This document shows, piece after piece, positions 24,779-32,163 of a DNA stretch of 64,000 nucleotides; position 1 is the first letter of the stretch; the number at the start of each line of letters is the position of its first letter. This stretch comes from TMP-86 sp031394735 (GTDB lineage: Bacteria > Pseudomonadota > Gammaproteobacteria > Steroidobacterales > Steroidobacteraceae): assembly GCA_031394735.1 (NCBI GenBank), contig JANMXI010000308.1, positions 100,491-164,490 of the forward strand, read 5' to 3'. Both the position numbers and the translations under genes were made by a program. The notes below the pieces were generated by a model. That model was not told the origin of the DNA. It was given only the letters and a program-made list of their open reading frames with translations, and made no database searches.

Positions 24779-25519
24779 ATGGCGGGAAGACTGGACGGTA
24801 AAGTGGCAGTGGTGACGGGCGCGGGGCAGGGCATGGGTGAGGCCATCGCACAGCGGTTCTGTCGCGAAGGTGCGCGCGTCGTTGCGGTGGACATCACGGG
24901 ACGCCAGAACCAGGTGGCGCAGCAGATCGGATCCGATTGCGTTGCCTTTCAGGGGGATGTATCAAAGTCCGCGGACGTGCAGGCCATGCTGCAACTCGCC
25001 AAGACCAAGTTCGGCGCGCTGGATATTCTATGCAACAACGCCGGCATCCAGGGCGCCATGGCGGCAACGGCCGATTACTCGGAAGATGATTTTGACCGTG
25101 TCATGGCGGTCAACGCGCGCGGCGTCTTTCTTGGAATGAAATACGCGATCCCCTACCTGCTGGCGGCCGGCGGCGGAGCCATTGTCAACACGGCATCGAT
25201 GGCCAGCGTGGTCGCGTTTCCCCAGCTCGTGGCCTATAACGCTTCCAAGGGCGCCGTTCGGATGATGACCAAGACGACGGCCGTGGAGTATGCCGATCGC
25301 GGCATTCGCGTCAATTGCTTCTGCCCGGGTGCGATCAAGACCGCGATGGTCGAGGGCATGCCGCAGGCTTACATCGACGCGGTGATCCAGGCCAATCCCG
25401 TCAAGCGTATCGGTTTGCCGCGCGAGATCGCCGATCTGGCGTTGTTTCTGGCCAGCGATGAATCATCCTTCATCACGGGCACAGAGATCATGATTGACGG
25501 TGGGTATACCGCGCTCTGA
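24779..25519 (+). CDS. Short-chain dehydrogenase/reductase
   Basis: SDR of 246 aa with TGAGQGMGEAIA, an Asp at the end of strand two (AVDITG, so NAD likely), NNAG, TASMAS and the catalytic YNASKGA. ATG 24779 has GGAGAGAAGG just upstream. It probably shares the promoter of the haem-propeller gene in front of it and so belongs to the palindrome-controlled set. It may oxidise an alcohol produced by, or fed to, the periplasmic enzyme. Confidence 0.85.
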   Translation: MAGRLDGKVAVVTGAGQGMGEAIAQRFCREGARVVAVDITGRQNQVAQQIGSDCVAFQGDVSKSADVQAMLQLAKTKFGALDILCNNAGIQGAMAATADYSEDDFDRVMAVNARGVFLGMKYAIPYLLAAGGGAIVNTASMASVVAFPQLVAYNASKGAVRMMTKTTAVEYADRGIRVNCFCPGAIKTAMVEGMPQAYIDAVIQANPVKRIGLPREIADLALFLASDESSFITGTEIMIDGGYTAL

Positions 25520-25574
25520 CGAATGTCCCGCGCGCGGTGCGCCGTAGCGATCTCGTCACCCTCGCAAAGTTGCC

Positions 25575-26012
25575 TTAGCGAACCGCCTCGATCAATTGAT
25601 CGAGCGTGCGATAGAAGCGTTCGTTGAAGTCAGCCCCTATGAGGGATTCGAGATGACAATAGGTCGCTTCGATCTGCGGCGCCAGCCGGGCGGCGAGGGC
25701 GCGGCTGCGCGGGGTCAACGATACCTTCACGCGACGCAGGTCCCGATCCACCCGCGCCCGTTTGATATAACCCATTTGTTCCATGCGCATCAGCACGCCG
25801 GCGAGGCTGGGACTGGAGATGCGGCACAGCTCGCCGATCTGGCGCGGTTCGAGCGGACCTAAGTCGATTAGCAGCCGGATGATGCGCCATTGCTGCTCGG
25901 TCACGCCGGCAGCGTTCAAAATGGGGCGGAAATGCGCGATGACGTGTTCGCGCGCCTGCAGCAGCAGCAAGGGAAGATTGCGTCGCGGCAAGGGCGCCGG
26001 TTTTCTGTTCAT
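25575..26012 (-). CDS. hpaR: MarR-family regulator of homoprotocatechuate genes
   Basis: Protein of 145 aa, the size of HpaR. The winged helix-turn-helix includes LEPRQIGELCRISSPSLAG, the recognition helix LAGVLMRMEQMGYIKR and a wing with RVDRDLRRVKVSLT. HpaR represses the hpa meta operon and is released by the aromatic substrate in enteric bacteria. Here it is divergent from hpaG1, with a 20-bp palindrome between them. I chose ATG 26012; a GTG at 26030 would add six residues. Confidence 0.88.
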   Translation of the reverse strand: MNRKPAPLPRRNLPLLLLQAREHVIAHFRPILNAAGVTEQQWRIIRLLIDLGPLEPRQIGELCRISSPSLAGVLMRMEQMGYIKRARVDRDLRRVKVSLTPRSRALAARLAPQIEATYCHLESLIGADFNERFYRTLDQLIEAVR

Positions 26013-26042
26013 GGCTTGACATGCTCCCACGGTGGCGCCTAA

Positions 26043-26062
26043 ATTGCTAATATATTAGTAAT
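26043..26062. promoter_or_regulatory. Predicted HpaR operator
   Basis: ATTGCTAATATATTAGTAAT is a 20-bp inverted repeat with a single mismatch, AT-rich in a GC-rich setting. It lies 31 bases upstream of the hpaR ATG and 24 upstream of the hpaG1 ATG, so one MarR dimer could control both directions. The TAATATATTA core may also supply -10 sequences. Confidence 0.65.
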
Positions 26063-26085
26063 CTAGGCTCGTGGATAAAGGCTGT

Positions 26086-26766
26086 ATGCATCACCCCGCC
26101 ATTGCTTTCGACGTTGCACCCTACCGTCTCTCCGGCACGGTGTATGGCGCGCTGCTGAACCATGCGTCGGCGTTGCGCGCGCTGGGCGATGCCGTCAATC
26201 AGCCGCCGTACAAGCAGGCGCCGCAGGCTCCCGTCCTTTACATCAAGCCACGCAATACACTCAGCGGAGAGGGTGCTCCCGTCATCGTGCCGGCCGATAG
26301 CGAGGAGTTGGAGGTGGGCGCCTGCCTGGGTCTCGTCATCGGCCGCACTGCCTGCCGGGTGAGTGTCGAGCAGGCGCTGGAGCACGTTGCGGGCTTCATC
26401 ATCGTCAACGATGTGAGCGTGCCGCATGCGGTCTTCTACAGGCCCAGCGTGCGAATGAAAGCGCGCGATGGTTTCTGCCCGCTGGGTTCGCGCGTCACGC
26501 CGCGTACGCTCATCAAGAATCCGGATGCGTTGGGCATCCGCATCTTCATCGACGATTCCTTGAAGGCCTCGGCCAATACTTCAGGACTGATCCGCCCGGT
26601 TGCGAAGCTGCTCGCGGATGTCAGCGAGTTCATGACCCTTGTGCCCGGCGATGTGCTGGCCACTGGCGTGGCCGCACCGGCGCCGCGCGTTCGCGCCGGC
26701 CAGCGCGTACGCATCGAGATCGATGGTCTGGGCAGTCTGTCCAATCCCTTTCAGGCGGCGGTCTGA
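26086..26766 (+). CDS. hpaG1: HPA-pathway isomerase/decarboxylase, HpaG N-terminal-half protein
   Basis: Protein of 226 aa of the fumarylacetoacetate-hydrolase fold, matching the N-terminal half of HpaG (5-carboxymethyl-2-oxo-hex-3-ene-1,6-dioate decarboxylase and isomerase). Metal-site region EELEVGACLGLVIG and the conserved NDVSVPH segment are visible. In E. coli the two halves are fused; here they are separate genes joined by a TGATG overlap. ATG 26086 has AAAGG nearby; a GTG at 26071 is possible. First gene of the rightward meta-cleavage operon. Confidence 0.85.
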   Translation: MHHPAIAFDVAPYRLSGTVYGALLNHASALRALGDAVNQPPYKQAPQAPVLYIKPRNTLSGEGAPVIVPADSEELEVGACLGLVIGRTACRVSVEQALEHVAGFIIVNDVSVPHAVFYRPSVRMKARDGFCPLGSRVTPRTLIKNPDALGIRIFIDDSLKASANTSGLIRPVAKLLADVSEFMTLVPGDVLATGVAAPAPRVRAGQRVRIEIDGLGSLSNPFQAAV

Positions 26767-27533
26767 TGCGCGCCCGGGTTGCCTTTGGTGGCGCCATCCA
26801 CGAAGCCGTTCCGCATACGCTGGACGATGGCCGTGACGGCATTCGACTCATCGATGGACGCATTTTGAGCGAAGACGCGGTGGTATGGCTGCCGCCGTTC
26901 GAGGTCGGCACCATCATCGCGCTGGGGCTGAACTACGCCGATCACGCGCGCGAGCTGGCTTTCAATGCGCAGGAAGAGCCGTTGGTGTTTCTCAAAGGCC
27001 CTGGCACGCTGATTGGACATCGTGGCCAGACGCGGCGGCCGCGAGATGCGGCGTTCATGCATTACGAATGTGAACTGGCGGTGGTGATCGGTCGTACCGC
27101 GCGCAATGTGCCACGCGAGAGCGCCCTGCAGCATGTGGCCGGCTACTGCATCGCGAATGATTACGCGGTGCGCGATTATCTGGAGAATTGGTACCGGCCC
27201 AATCTGCGCACCAAGAATCGCGACGGCGCCACCGTACTCGGACCCTGGTTCGTCGAGGCCGGTGAGGTTGTCGATCCGGCCGCGTTGAGCTTGCGCACCT
27301 TCGTTTCCGGCAAACTCACGCAGACCGGTAACACGCGCGATCTTATTTTCGATATTCCCTTTTTGATCGCATACTTGAGCTCGTTCATGACCTTAGGTGA
27401 GGGCGACGTGATCCTGACCGGCACGCCCGAGGGCGTGGTCAATGTGTCGCCGGGCGATGAAGTGGTCTGTGAAATCGACGGGTTGGGACGGCTGATCAAC
27501 ACCATCGTCGCTGACGATTTGTTCGGCCGCTAG
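26766..27533 (+). CDS. hpaG2: HPA-pathway isomerase/decarboxylase, HpaG C-terminal-half protein
   Basis: Protein of 255 aa of the FAH fold. The metal-binding motif HYECELAVVIG is clear, as is the downstream NDYAVRDYLENW and the C-terminal TGTPEGV. It corresponds to the C-terminal half of enteric HpaG and is expected to act with the preceding protein on the dicarboxylate after ring cleavage and oxidation. ATG 26766 shares its A with the preceding stop (TGATG). Confidence 0.88.
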   Translation: MRARVAFGGAIHEAVPHTLDDGRDGIRLIDGRILSEDAVVWLPPFEVGTIIALGLNYADHARELAFNAQEEPLVFLKGPGTLIGHRGQTRRPRDAAFMHYECELAVVIGRTARNVPRESALQHVAGYCIANDYAVRDYLENWYRPNLRTKNRDGATVLGPWFVEAGEVVDPAALSLRTFVSGKLTQTGNTRDLIFDIPFLIAYLSSFMTLGEGDVILTGTPEGVVNVSPGDEVVCEIDGLGRLINTIVADDLFGR

Positions 27534-27543
27534 GAGCTTATCC

Positions 27544-29001
27544 ATGCGCATCGATCATCTCATCAACGGCCAAGGCGTTGCGGGCCGCGACTACTTCGTC
27601 AGCGTCAACCCGGCGACGCAAGAGCCGCTGGCGGAAGTGGCGCGCGGTGGGGCGGAGGAGATCAACGCCGCAGTGGCGGCCGCGAAGGCTGCCTTTCCGG
27701 ATTGGGCGCGCAAGCCTGCCAGCGAGCGCGCTCGCATCATGCGCAAGCTGGGCGAGTTGATCGCGCAGCATGTGCCGGACATCTCCGCCACCGAAACCCA
27801 GGACACGGGCCAGGTCATCTCACAGACCCGCAAACAATTGGTGCCGCGCGCGGCCGACAATTTTCATTTCTTCGCCGAAGTGTGCACGCGCACCGACGGC
27901 CACACCTATCCCACCGACACGCATTTGAATTACACGCTGTTCCAGCCCGTGGGTGTGTGCGCGCTCATTTCGCCCTGGAATGTGCCGTTCATGACGGCCA
28001 CCTGGAAAGTGGCGCCGTGCATCGCCCTGGGCAATACCGCCGTATTGAAGATGAGCGAACTGTCGCCGCTGACGGCATCGCGATTGGGGGAACTGGCCTT
28101 GCAGGCCGGCGTACCGGCCGGTGTGCTCAACATCGTGCACGGCTACGGCGCCGAGGCCGGCGAACCGCTGTGCGCGCATCCGGACGTGCGCGCGATTTCC
28201 TTTACCGGCTCGACCGCGACCGGCAATCGCATCGTCAAGGCCGCCGGCTTGAAGAAGTTTTCCATGGAGCTCGGCGGCAAGAGCCCCTTCGTGGTGTTCG
28301 CTGATGCGGATCTGCCGCGCGCGCTGGATGCGGCCGTGTTCATGATTTTTTCCAACAACGGTGAGCGCTGTACGGCCGGTTCACGCATTTTCGTTCAGCG
28401 CTCGATTTACAGGGATTTCGTGCAGCGCTTCGCGGAGCGTGCCGCCAAAATCGTCGTCGGCGATCCGATGGACGAGCGCACCATCATCGGACCGATGATC
28501 TCGCCGCAACATCTGGCCAAAGTGCGTGGTTACATCGAACTCGGTACCAAGGAGGGCGCCACTTTGCTGTGCGGTGGCGCGGATGCACCGACCCTGTCGG
28601 CGGCCCTGTCGAAAGGCAACTTCGTCAAGCCCACCGTCTTTGCCGATGTCGATAATCGCATGCGCATCGCACAAGAAGAAATCTTCGGACCCGTTGCCTG
28701 TCTGATTCCCTTCGAGGACGAGGCGGACGCCATCGTCAAGGCGAATGACATCGCCTACGGCCTGTCGAGCTATATCTGGACGGAAAATCTGGGCAAGGCG
28801 CATCGCGTCGCCGCCGCCATCGAAGCCGGCATGTGCTTCGTCAATAGCCAGAACGTGCGCGACCTGCGCCAGCCCTTCGGCGGCACCAAGGCCTCGGGTA
28901 CGGGGCGCGAAGGCGGCACCTGGAGTTATGAGGTGTTTCTGGAACCGAAGAATGTGTGCGTGAGCATGGGCTCGCACCACATTCCGCATTGGGGTGTGTA
29001 A
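27544..29001 (+). CDS. hpaE: 5-carboxymethyl-2-hydroxymuconate semialdehyde dehydrogenase
   Basis: NAD-dependent aldehyde dehydrogenase of 485 aa. SPWNVPFM and FTGSTATGN form the cofactor site, MELGGKSP holds the catalytic Glu, and NGERCTAGSR the catalytic Cys. It oxidises the ring-cleavage semialdehyde to the dicarboxylate. Position after hpaG and before the dioxygenase fits the known order in hpa clusters. ATG 27544, ten bases after hpaG2. Confidence 0.9.
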   Translation: MRIDHLINGQGVAGRDYFVSVNPATQEPLAEVARGGAEEINAAVAAAKAAFPDWARKPASERARIMRKLGELIAQHVPDISATETQDTGQVISQTRKQLVPRAADNFHFFAEVCTRTDGHTYPTDTHLNYTLFQPVGVCALISPWNVPFMTATWKVAPCIALGNTAVLKMSELSPLTASRLGELALQAGVPAGVLNIVHGYGAEAGEPLCAHPDVRAISFTGSTATGNRIVKAAGLKKFSMELGGKSPFVVFADADLPRALDAAVFMIFSNNGERCTAGSRIFVQRSIYRDFVQRFAERAAKIVVGDPMDERTIIGPMISPQHLAKVRGYIELGTKEGATLLCGGADAPTLSAALSKGNFVKPTVFADVDNRMRIAQEEIFGPVACLIPFEDEADAIVKANDIAYGLSSYIWTENLGKAHRVAAAIEAGMCFVNSQNVRDLRQPFGGTKASGTGREGGTWSYEVFLEPKNVCVSMGSHHIPHWGV

Positions 29002-29002
29002 G

Positions 29003-29329
29003 TTGAGCCTGTACGGTCTGCAAAAGTTTCTCTACGACCTGAACCGCGATCCGCGCACGCAGGTTCGTTACAAAGACGACCGCGAGACGTTGCTGCAGGA
29101 ATATCCATTGGATGAGCAGGAACGATCGGCCATTGCGGACGGCGACATCGGGCTGATCTTCGTGCTCGGTGCCAACGGTCAGCTCCTCATGCATTTTGCC
29201 GCCTTTTTAGGCATGCCCTGGCCGGTCTATATTCAGTCCATGCGCGATGGCATCGCCCGGCACGGACCCGTGCGTGCGGGCGTGTACACCATGACGACGG
29301 GCATGGAGGACAAGGTGGCCGGCGTATGA
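29003..29329 (+). CDS. Extradiol dioxygenase small (LigA-type alpha) subunit
   Basis: Protein of 108 aa with the all-helical pattern of the LigA/AmnB-type alpha subunit of class III extradiol dioxygenases: SLYGLQKFLYDLNRD at the start, a central LDEQERSAIADGDIGLIFVLGA, and a MHFAAFLG segment. The alpha subunit caps the active site of the catalytic beta subunit. I chose the TTG at 29003 directly after the hpaE stop; a GTG at 28994 would overlap hpaE. Its stop overlaps the beta-subunit ATG (ATGA). Enteric HpaD enzymes have no such partner gene. Confidence 0.78.
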   Translation: MSLYGLQKFLYDLNRDPRTQVRYKDDRETLLQEYPLDEQERSAIADGDIGLIFVLGANGQLLMHFAAFLGMPWPVYIQSMRDGIARHGPVRAGVYTMTTGMEDKVAGV

Positions 29330-30156
29330 GTCTCGTGTACGCAGGCATCTGCAGTCACGCCCCGGGCATCACCGGGCGCGCGGATCTCGCCGACCCTGCA
29401 GTCAAAGATGCCTTCCATGCCGCGTTCCGGCGCATGGGCGAGGACCTGCATGCGGCGCGGCCCGATGCGCTCATCGTCATCGGCGCCGAGCACTTCGGCA
29501 ATTTCTTCATGAACAACATGCCGGCGTTCGCCATCGGCATGTCGGACCACTATGAAGGACCCATCGAAGATCCGGCCTGGCTGAAAATCGAACGCCGCCG
29601 CATCGCTGGCAATGCGGCGCTGTCCAAGCGCATCATCGTCGAAGTGATGAACAGTGTGGACGTGGCCTATGCGGAGGAATGGAAATTCGATCACGCCATC
29701 AGCGTGCCGCTGCATTTCCTGACGCCCCAGTACGATATCGCGGTGATTCCCGCCAACATCAATTGCCAGGGTCCGCCGCTTGCGCCGTTGCATCGCGCCT
29801 GGGCTTTCGGAGAAGCATTGCGGCGAGCGGCAGATTCCGTGCCCGAGCGCATCGCCATCGTCGCCACCGGCGGCATCTCGCATTGGCCGGCGACGCCGGA
29901 TTCGGGCAAGATCAACGAAGCCTGGGATCACGAATTTCTCGAGCGTTGGCGTCGCAATGACAAGGAGGCCTTGTTGTCGTACACGGATGTTGCCACCTAC
30001 CGCGACGCCGGTCAGGGCGGGTTCGAGATCCGCACCTTCATCGCGCTCGCCGCGGCCGCCGGCGGGCAGGGCACCGTGCATTACTTCCAGCCCATTCCGA
30101 TTTTCGCCGTGGGTTGCACCATCGGCAGCATGACCATCCAATGCCGCACCTCGTAA
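29326..30156 (+). CDS. Extradiol dioxygenase catalytic (LigB-type beta) subunit
   Basis: Class III ring-cleavage dioxygenase of 276 aa. Fe(II) ligands expected from the family are visible: His11 in CSHAPG, His56 in GAEHFG, and a Glu in GGFEIRTF; a catalytic His is in GGISHWP. From its operon the substrate should be homoprotocatechuate, cleaved between carbons 2 and 3, but the two-subunit form is more like protocatechuate or gallate dioxygenases. It fills the hpaD slot. Tightly overlapped with genes on both sides. Confidence 0.85.
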   Translation: MSLVYAGICSHAPGITGRADLADPAVKDAFHAAFRRMGEDLHAARPDALIVIGAEHFGNFFMNNMPAFAIGMSDHYEGPIEDPAWLKIERRRIAGNAALSKRIIVEVMNSVDVAYAEEWKFDHAISVPLHFLTPQYDIAVIPANINCQGPPLAPLHRAWAFGEALRRAADSVPERIAIVATGGISHWPATPDSGKINEAWDHEFLERWRRNDKEALLSYTDVATYRDAGQGGFEIRTFIALAAAAGGQGTVHYFQPIPIFAVGCTIGSMTIQCRTS

Positions 30157-30548
30157 TTCTCTACACCGGCAATCTCGAGAAGGACGTGGACATGGACGGG
30201 CTGTGCCGCCGCCTGGCCGACACCATGCTCGAGCTGCGCGATGAAACCGATGCGCAGGTGTTTCCCACCGGCGGCACACGTGTGTTCGCCTATCCGGCGC
30301 CGCACTTCGCGGTCGCCGACGGCAAACGCGACTATGCGTTTATCTACTTGAATCTGCGCATGGGCCGGGGCCGCAGCGCGGCCGTTCGGACCTGCGCCGG
30401 TGAGAGCCTGCTGGTCACCGCCAAAGCCGAACTTGCGCCGGTGTTCGAGCGTCGCCTGATCGGCGTGACGCTGCAGGTGGACGAGGGCGATGAGTCGTTC
30501 GGCGCCAAGCACAGCAATATCCATCCACTCTTCAGCAAGGCTCCCTAA
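30141..30548 (+). CDS. hpaF: 5-carboxymethyl-2-hydroxymuconate delta-isomerase
   Basis: Protein of 135 aa of the tautomerase superfamily. Pro follows the initiator Met (MPHLVILYTGNL), as required for the catalytic N-terminal proline once Met is removed. It isomerises the muconate dicarboxylate from HpaE for decarboxylation by HpaG. ATG 30141 lies 16 bases inside the dioxygenase gene; this start is the one that places Pro first. Confidence 0.85.
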   Translation: MPHLVILYTGNLEKDVDMDGLCRRLADTMLELRDETDAQVFPTGGTRVFAYPAPHFAVADGKRDYAFIYLNLRMGRGRSAAVRTCAGESLLVTAKAELAPVFERRLIGVTLQVDEGDESFGAKHSNIHPLFSKAP

Positions 30549-30550
30549 CG

Positions 30551-31354
30551 ATGCTGCCGCAATCCGTGATCGCCGATTTGGCCAAGCAGCTCTACCAGGC
30601 GCGTAAGTCGCGCACGCAGTTGCGGCATTTCTCCAAGCTGCACCCGGGCATGACCATCGAAGACGGTTACTCCATCCAGCGTGAGTGGGTGAAATTAGAA
30701 ATGGCCGATGGCCGCACCATCAAGGGACGCAAGATCGGCCTGACCTCACGTGCCATGCAGCAGGCCTCACAAATTACCGAGCCTGACTACGCACCCTTGA
30801 TGGACGATATGTTCTTCGAGACCGCCTCCGACATCGCCATCGACCGTTTCATTGCGCCGCGTGTCGAAGTGGAGCTGGCCTTCATTCTGGGCAAGCCGCT
30901 CAAGGGTCCGGGCGTCACGCTGTTCGATGTGCTGCGCGCCACGGAGTACGTGACTCCGGCGCTGGAAATCATCGACGCGCGCATCGAGCAGTTCGATCGC
31001 GACACCCAGCAGATGCGCAAGGTGTTCGACACCATCTCGGATTTCGCTGCCAATGCCGGGGTGGTCACAGGCGGCAAGCCGGTGCGCCCGGATGCGGTGG
31101 ACCTGCGCTGGACCGGCGCCATGCTCTACAAAAACGCCGTCATCGAAGAAACCGGACTGGCCGCGGCAGTGTTGAATCATCCCGCCACCGGCGTGGCCTG
31201 GCTCGCCAACAAGATCGCGCCCTTCGGTGAGCAGTTGCAGGCCGGCGATCTGGTGCTGGCCGGTTCTTTCACGCGACCCACCGCTGCGCAGCGCGGCGAT
31301 GTGCTGCATGCCGACTACGGTCCGCTGGGCAGCATTTCCTTCCGCTTCGTATAG
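30551..31354 (+). CDS. hpaH: 2-oxo-hept-4-ene-1,7-dioate hydratase
   Basis: Protein of 267 aa of the HpaH/MhpD hydratase family. Signature stretches include GRKIGLTSRAMQQA, DYAPLMDDMFF and a metal-site region with VEVELAFILGKPL. It adds water to the dienoate made by HpaG, giving the substrate for the aldolase HpaI. It begins two bases after hpaF. Confidence 0.92.
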   Translation: MLPQSVIADLAKQLYQARKSRTQLRHFSKLHPGMTIEDGYSIQREWVKLEMADGRTIKGRKIGLTSRAMQQASQITEPDYAPLMDDMFFETASDIAIDRFIAPRVEVELAFILGKPLKGPGVTLFDVLRATEYVTPALEIIDARIEQFDRDTQQMRKVFDTISDFAANAGVVTGGKPVRPDAVDLRWTGAMLYKNAVIEETGLAAAVLNHPATGVAWLANKIAPFGEQLQAGDLVLAGSFTRPTAAQRGDVLHADYGPLGSISFRFV

Positions 31355-31361
31355 CACTCTC

Positions 31362-32162
31362 ATGCAAACAACCCTCAACAAATTCAAACAGACCCTGCTC
31401 GCCGGCCAGCCTCAAATCGGCTTGTGGGCCGCGCTGGTGGACCCGTACGTCACCGAATTGCTGGCAAGCGTCGGCTTCGACTGGCTGCTGCTGGAAGCTG
31501 AGCATGCACCCAGCGATGTGCGCTCTGCACTGTCGCAGTTGCAGGCCGTCGCGCCGTATCCGGTATCGCCCGTGGTGCGGCCGGTGCAGGGCAGCGTGGC
31601 GCTGATCAAGCAATACCTCGACATCGGCGCGCAGACGCTGCTCATTCCGATGGTCGAAAGCGTCGAGCAGGCGGAGCGCCTGGTGGCGGCGGTGCGCTAT
31701 CCGCCGCGCGGCATCCGCGGCGTCGGCAGCGCGCTGGCGCGTGCGTCGCGCTGGAATCAGGTGGACGGGTATCTCGCGGGTGCCGATGAACAAATCTGCC
31801 TGCTGCTGCAGGTGGAATCGGTGGCCGGCATGCGCAATCTGGCCGGGATCACGGCGGTGGAGGGCGTCGACGGCGTGTTCTTCGGGCCCGCGGATCTGGC
31901 GGCCTCGATGGGCTTCTTGGGTCAGCCGGAACATCCCAGCGTGCTGCAGGCCATGGCCGAGGGAATCCAAACGGTCAAGGACGTCGGCAAGGCGGCCGGC
32001 ACACTCACATCGAATCAACAGCGGGCGCACGAGTATCTGGCCATGGGCGCGACCTTCGTCGCGGTCGGTGCAGACACGACGTTGCTGGTGCGCGCGGCCA
32101 AGGATCTGCTGACCGCATTCAAGGGTGGCGTGAAACCTGCCGTGAAATCCGGCGTCTACTGA
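31362..32162 (+). CDS. hpaI: 4-hydroxy-2-oxo-heptane-1,7-dioate aldolase
   Basis: Class II aldolase of 266 aa of the HpcH/HpaI family, splitting its substrate into pyruvate and succinate semialdehyde. LLLEAEHAPSD, the metal-ligand Glu in QVESVAGMRN and GPADLAASMG are diagnostic. ATG 31362 is chosen; sequence upstream of it belongs to hpaH in another frame. This completes the lower pathway; no succinate-semialdehyde dehydrogenase is adjacent. Confidence 0.92.
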   Translation: MQTTLNKFKQTLLAGQPQIGLWAALVDPYVTELLASVGFDWLLLEAEHAPSDVRSALSQLQAVAPYPVSPVVRPVQGSVALIKQYLDIGAQTLLIPMVESVEQAERLVAAVRYPPRGIRGVGSALARASRWNQVDGYLAGADEQICLLLQVESVAGMRNLAGITAVEGVDGVFFGPADLAASMGFLGQPEHPSVLQAMAEGIQTVKDVGKAAGTLTSNQQRAHEYLAMGATFVAVGADTTLLVRAAKDLLTAFKGGVKPAVKSGVY

Positions 32163-32163
32163 C

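Noticed and set aside
25520..25574. Intrinsic terminator between the SDR gene and hpaR
   Set aside because: The convergent gap has GC-rich sequence but no stem followed by a T-run.
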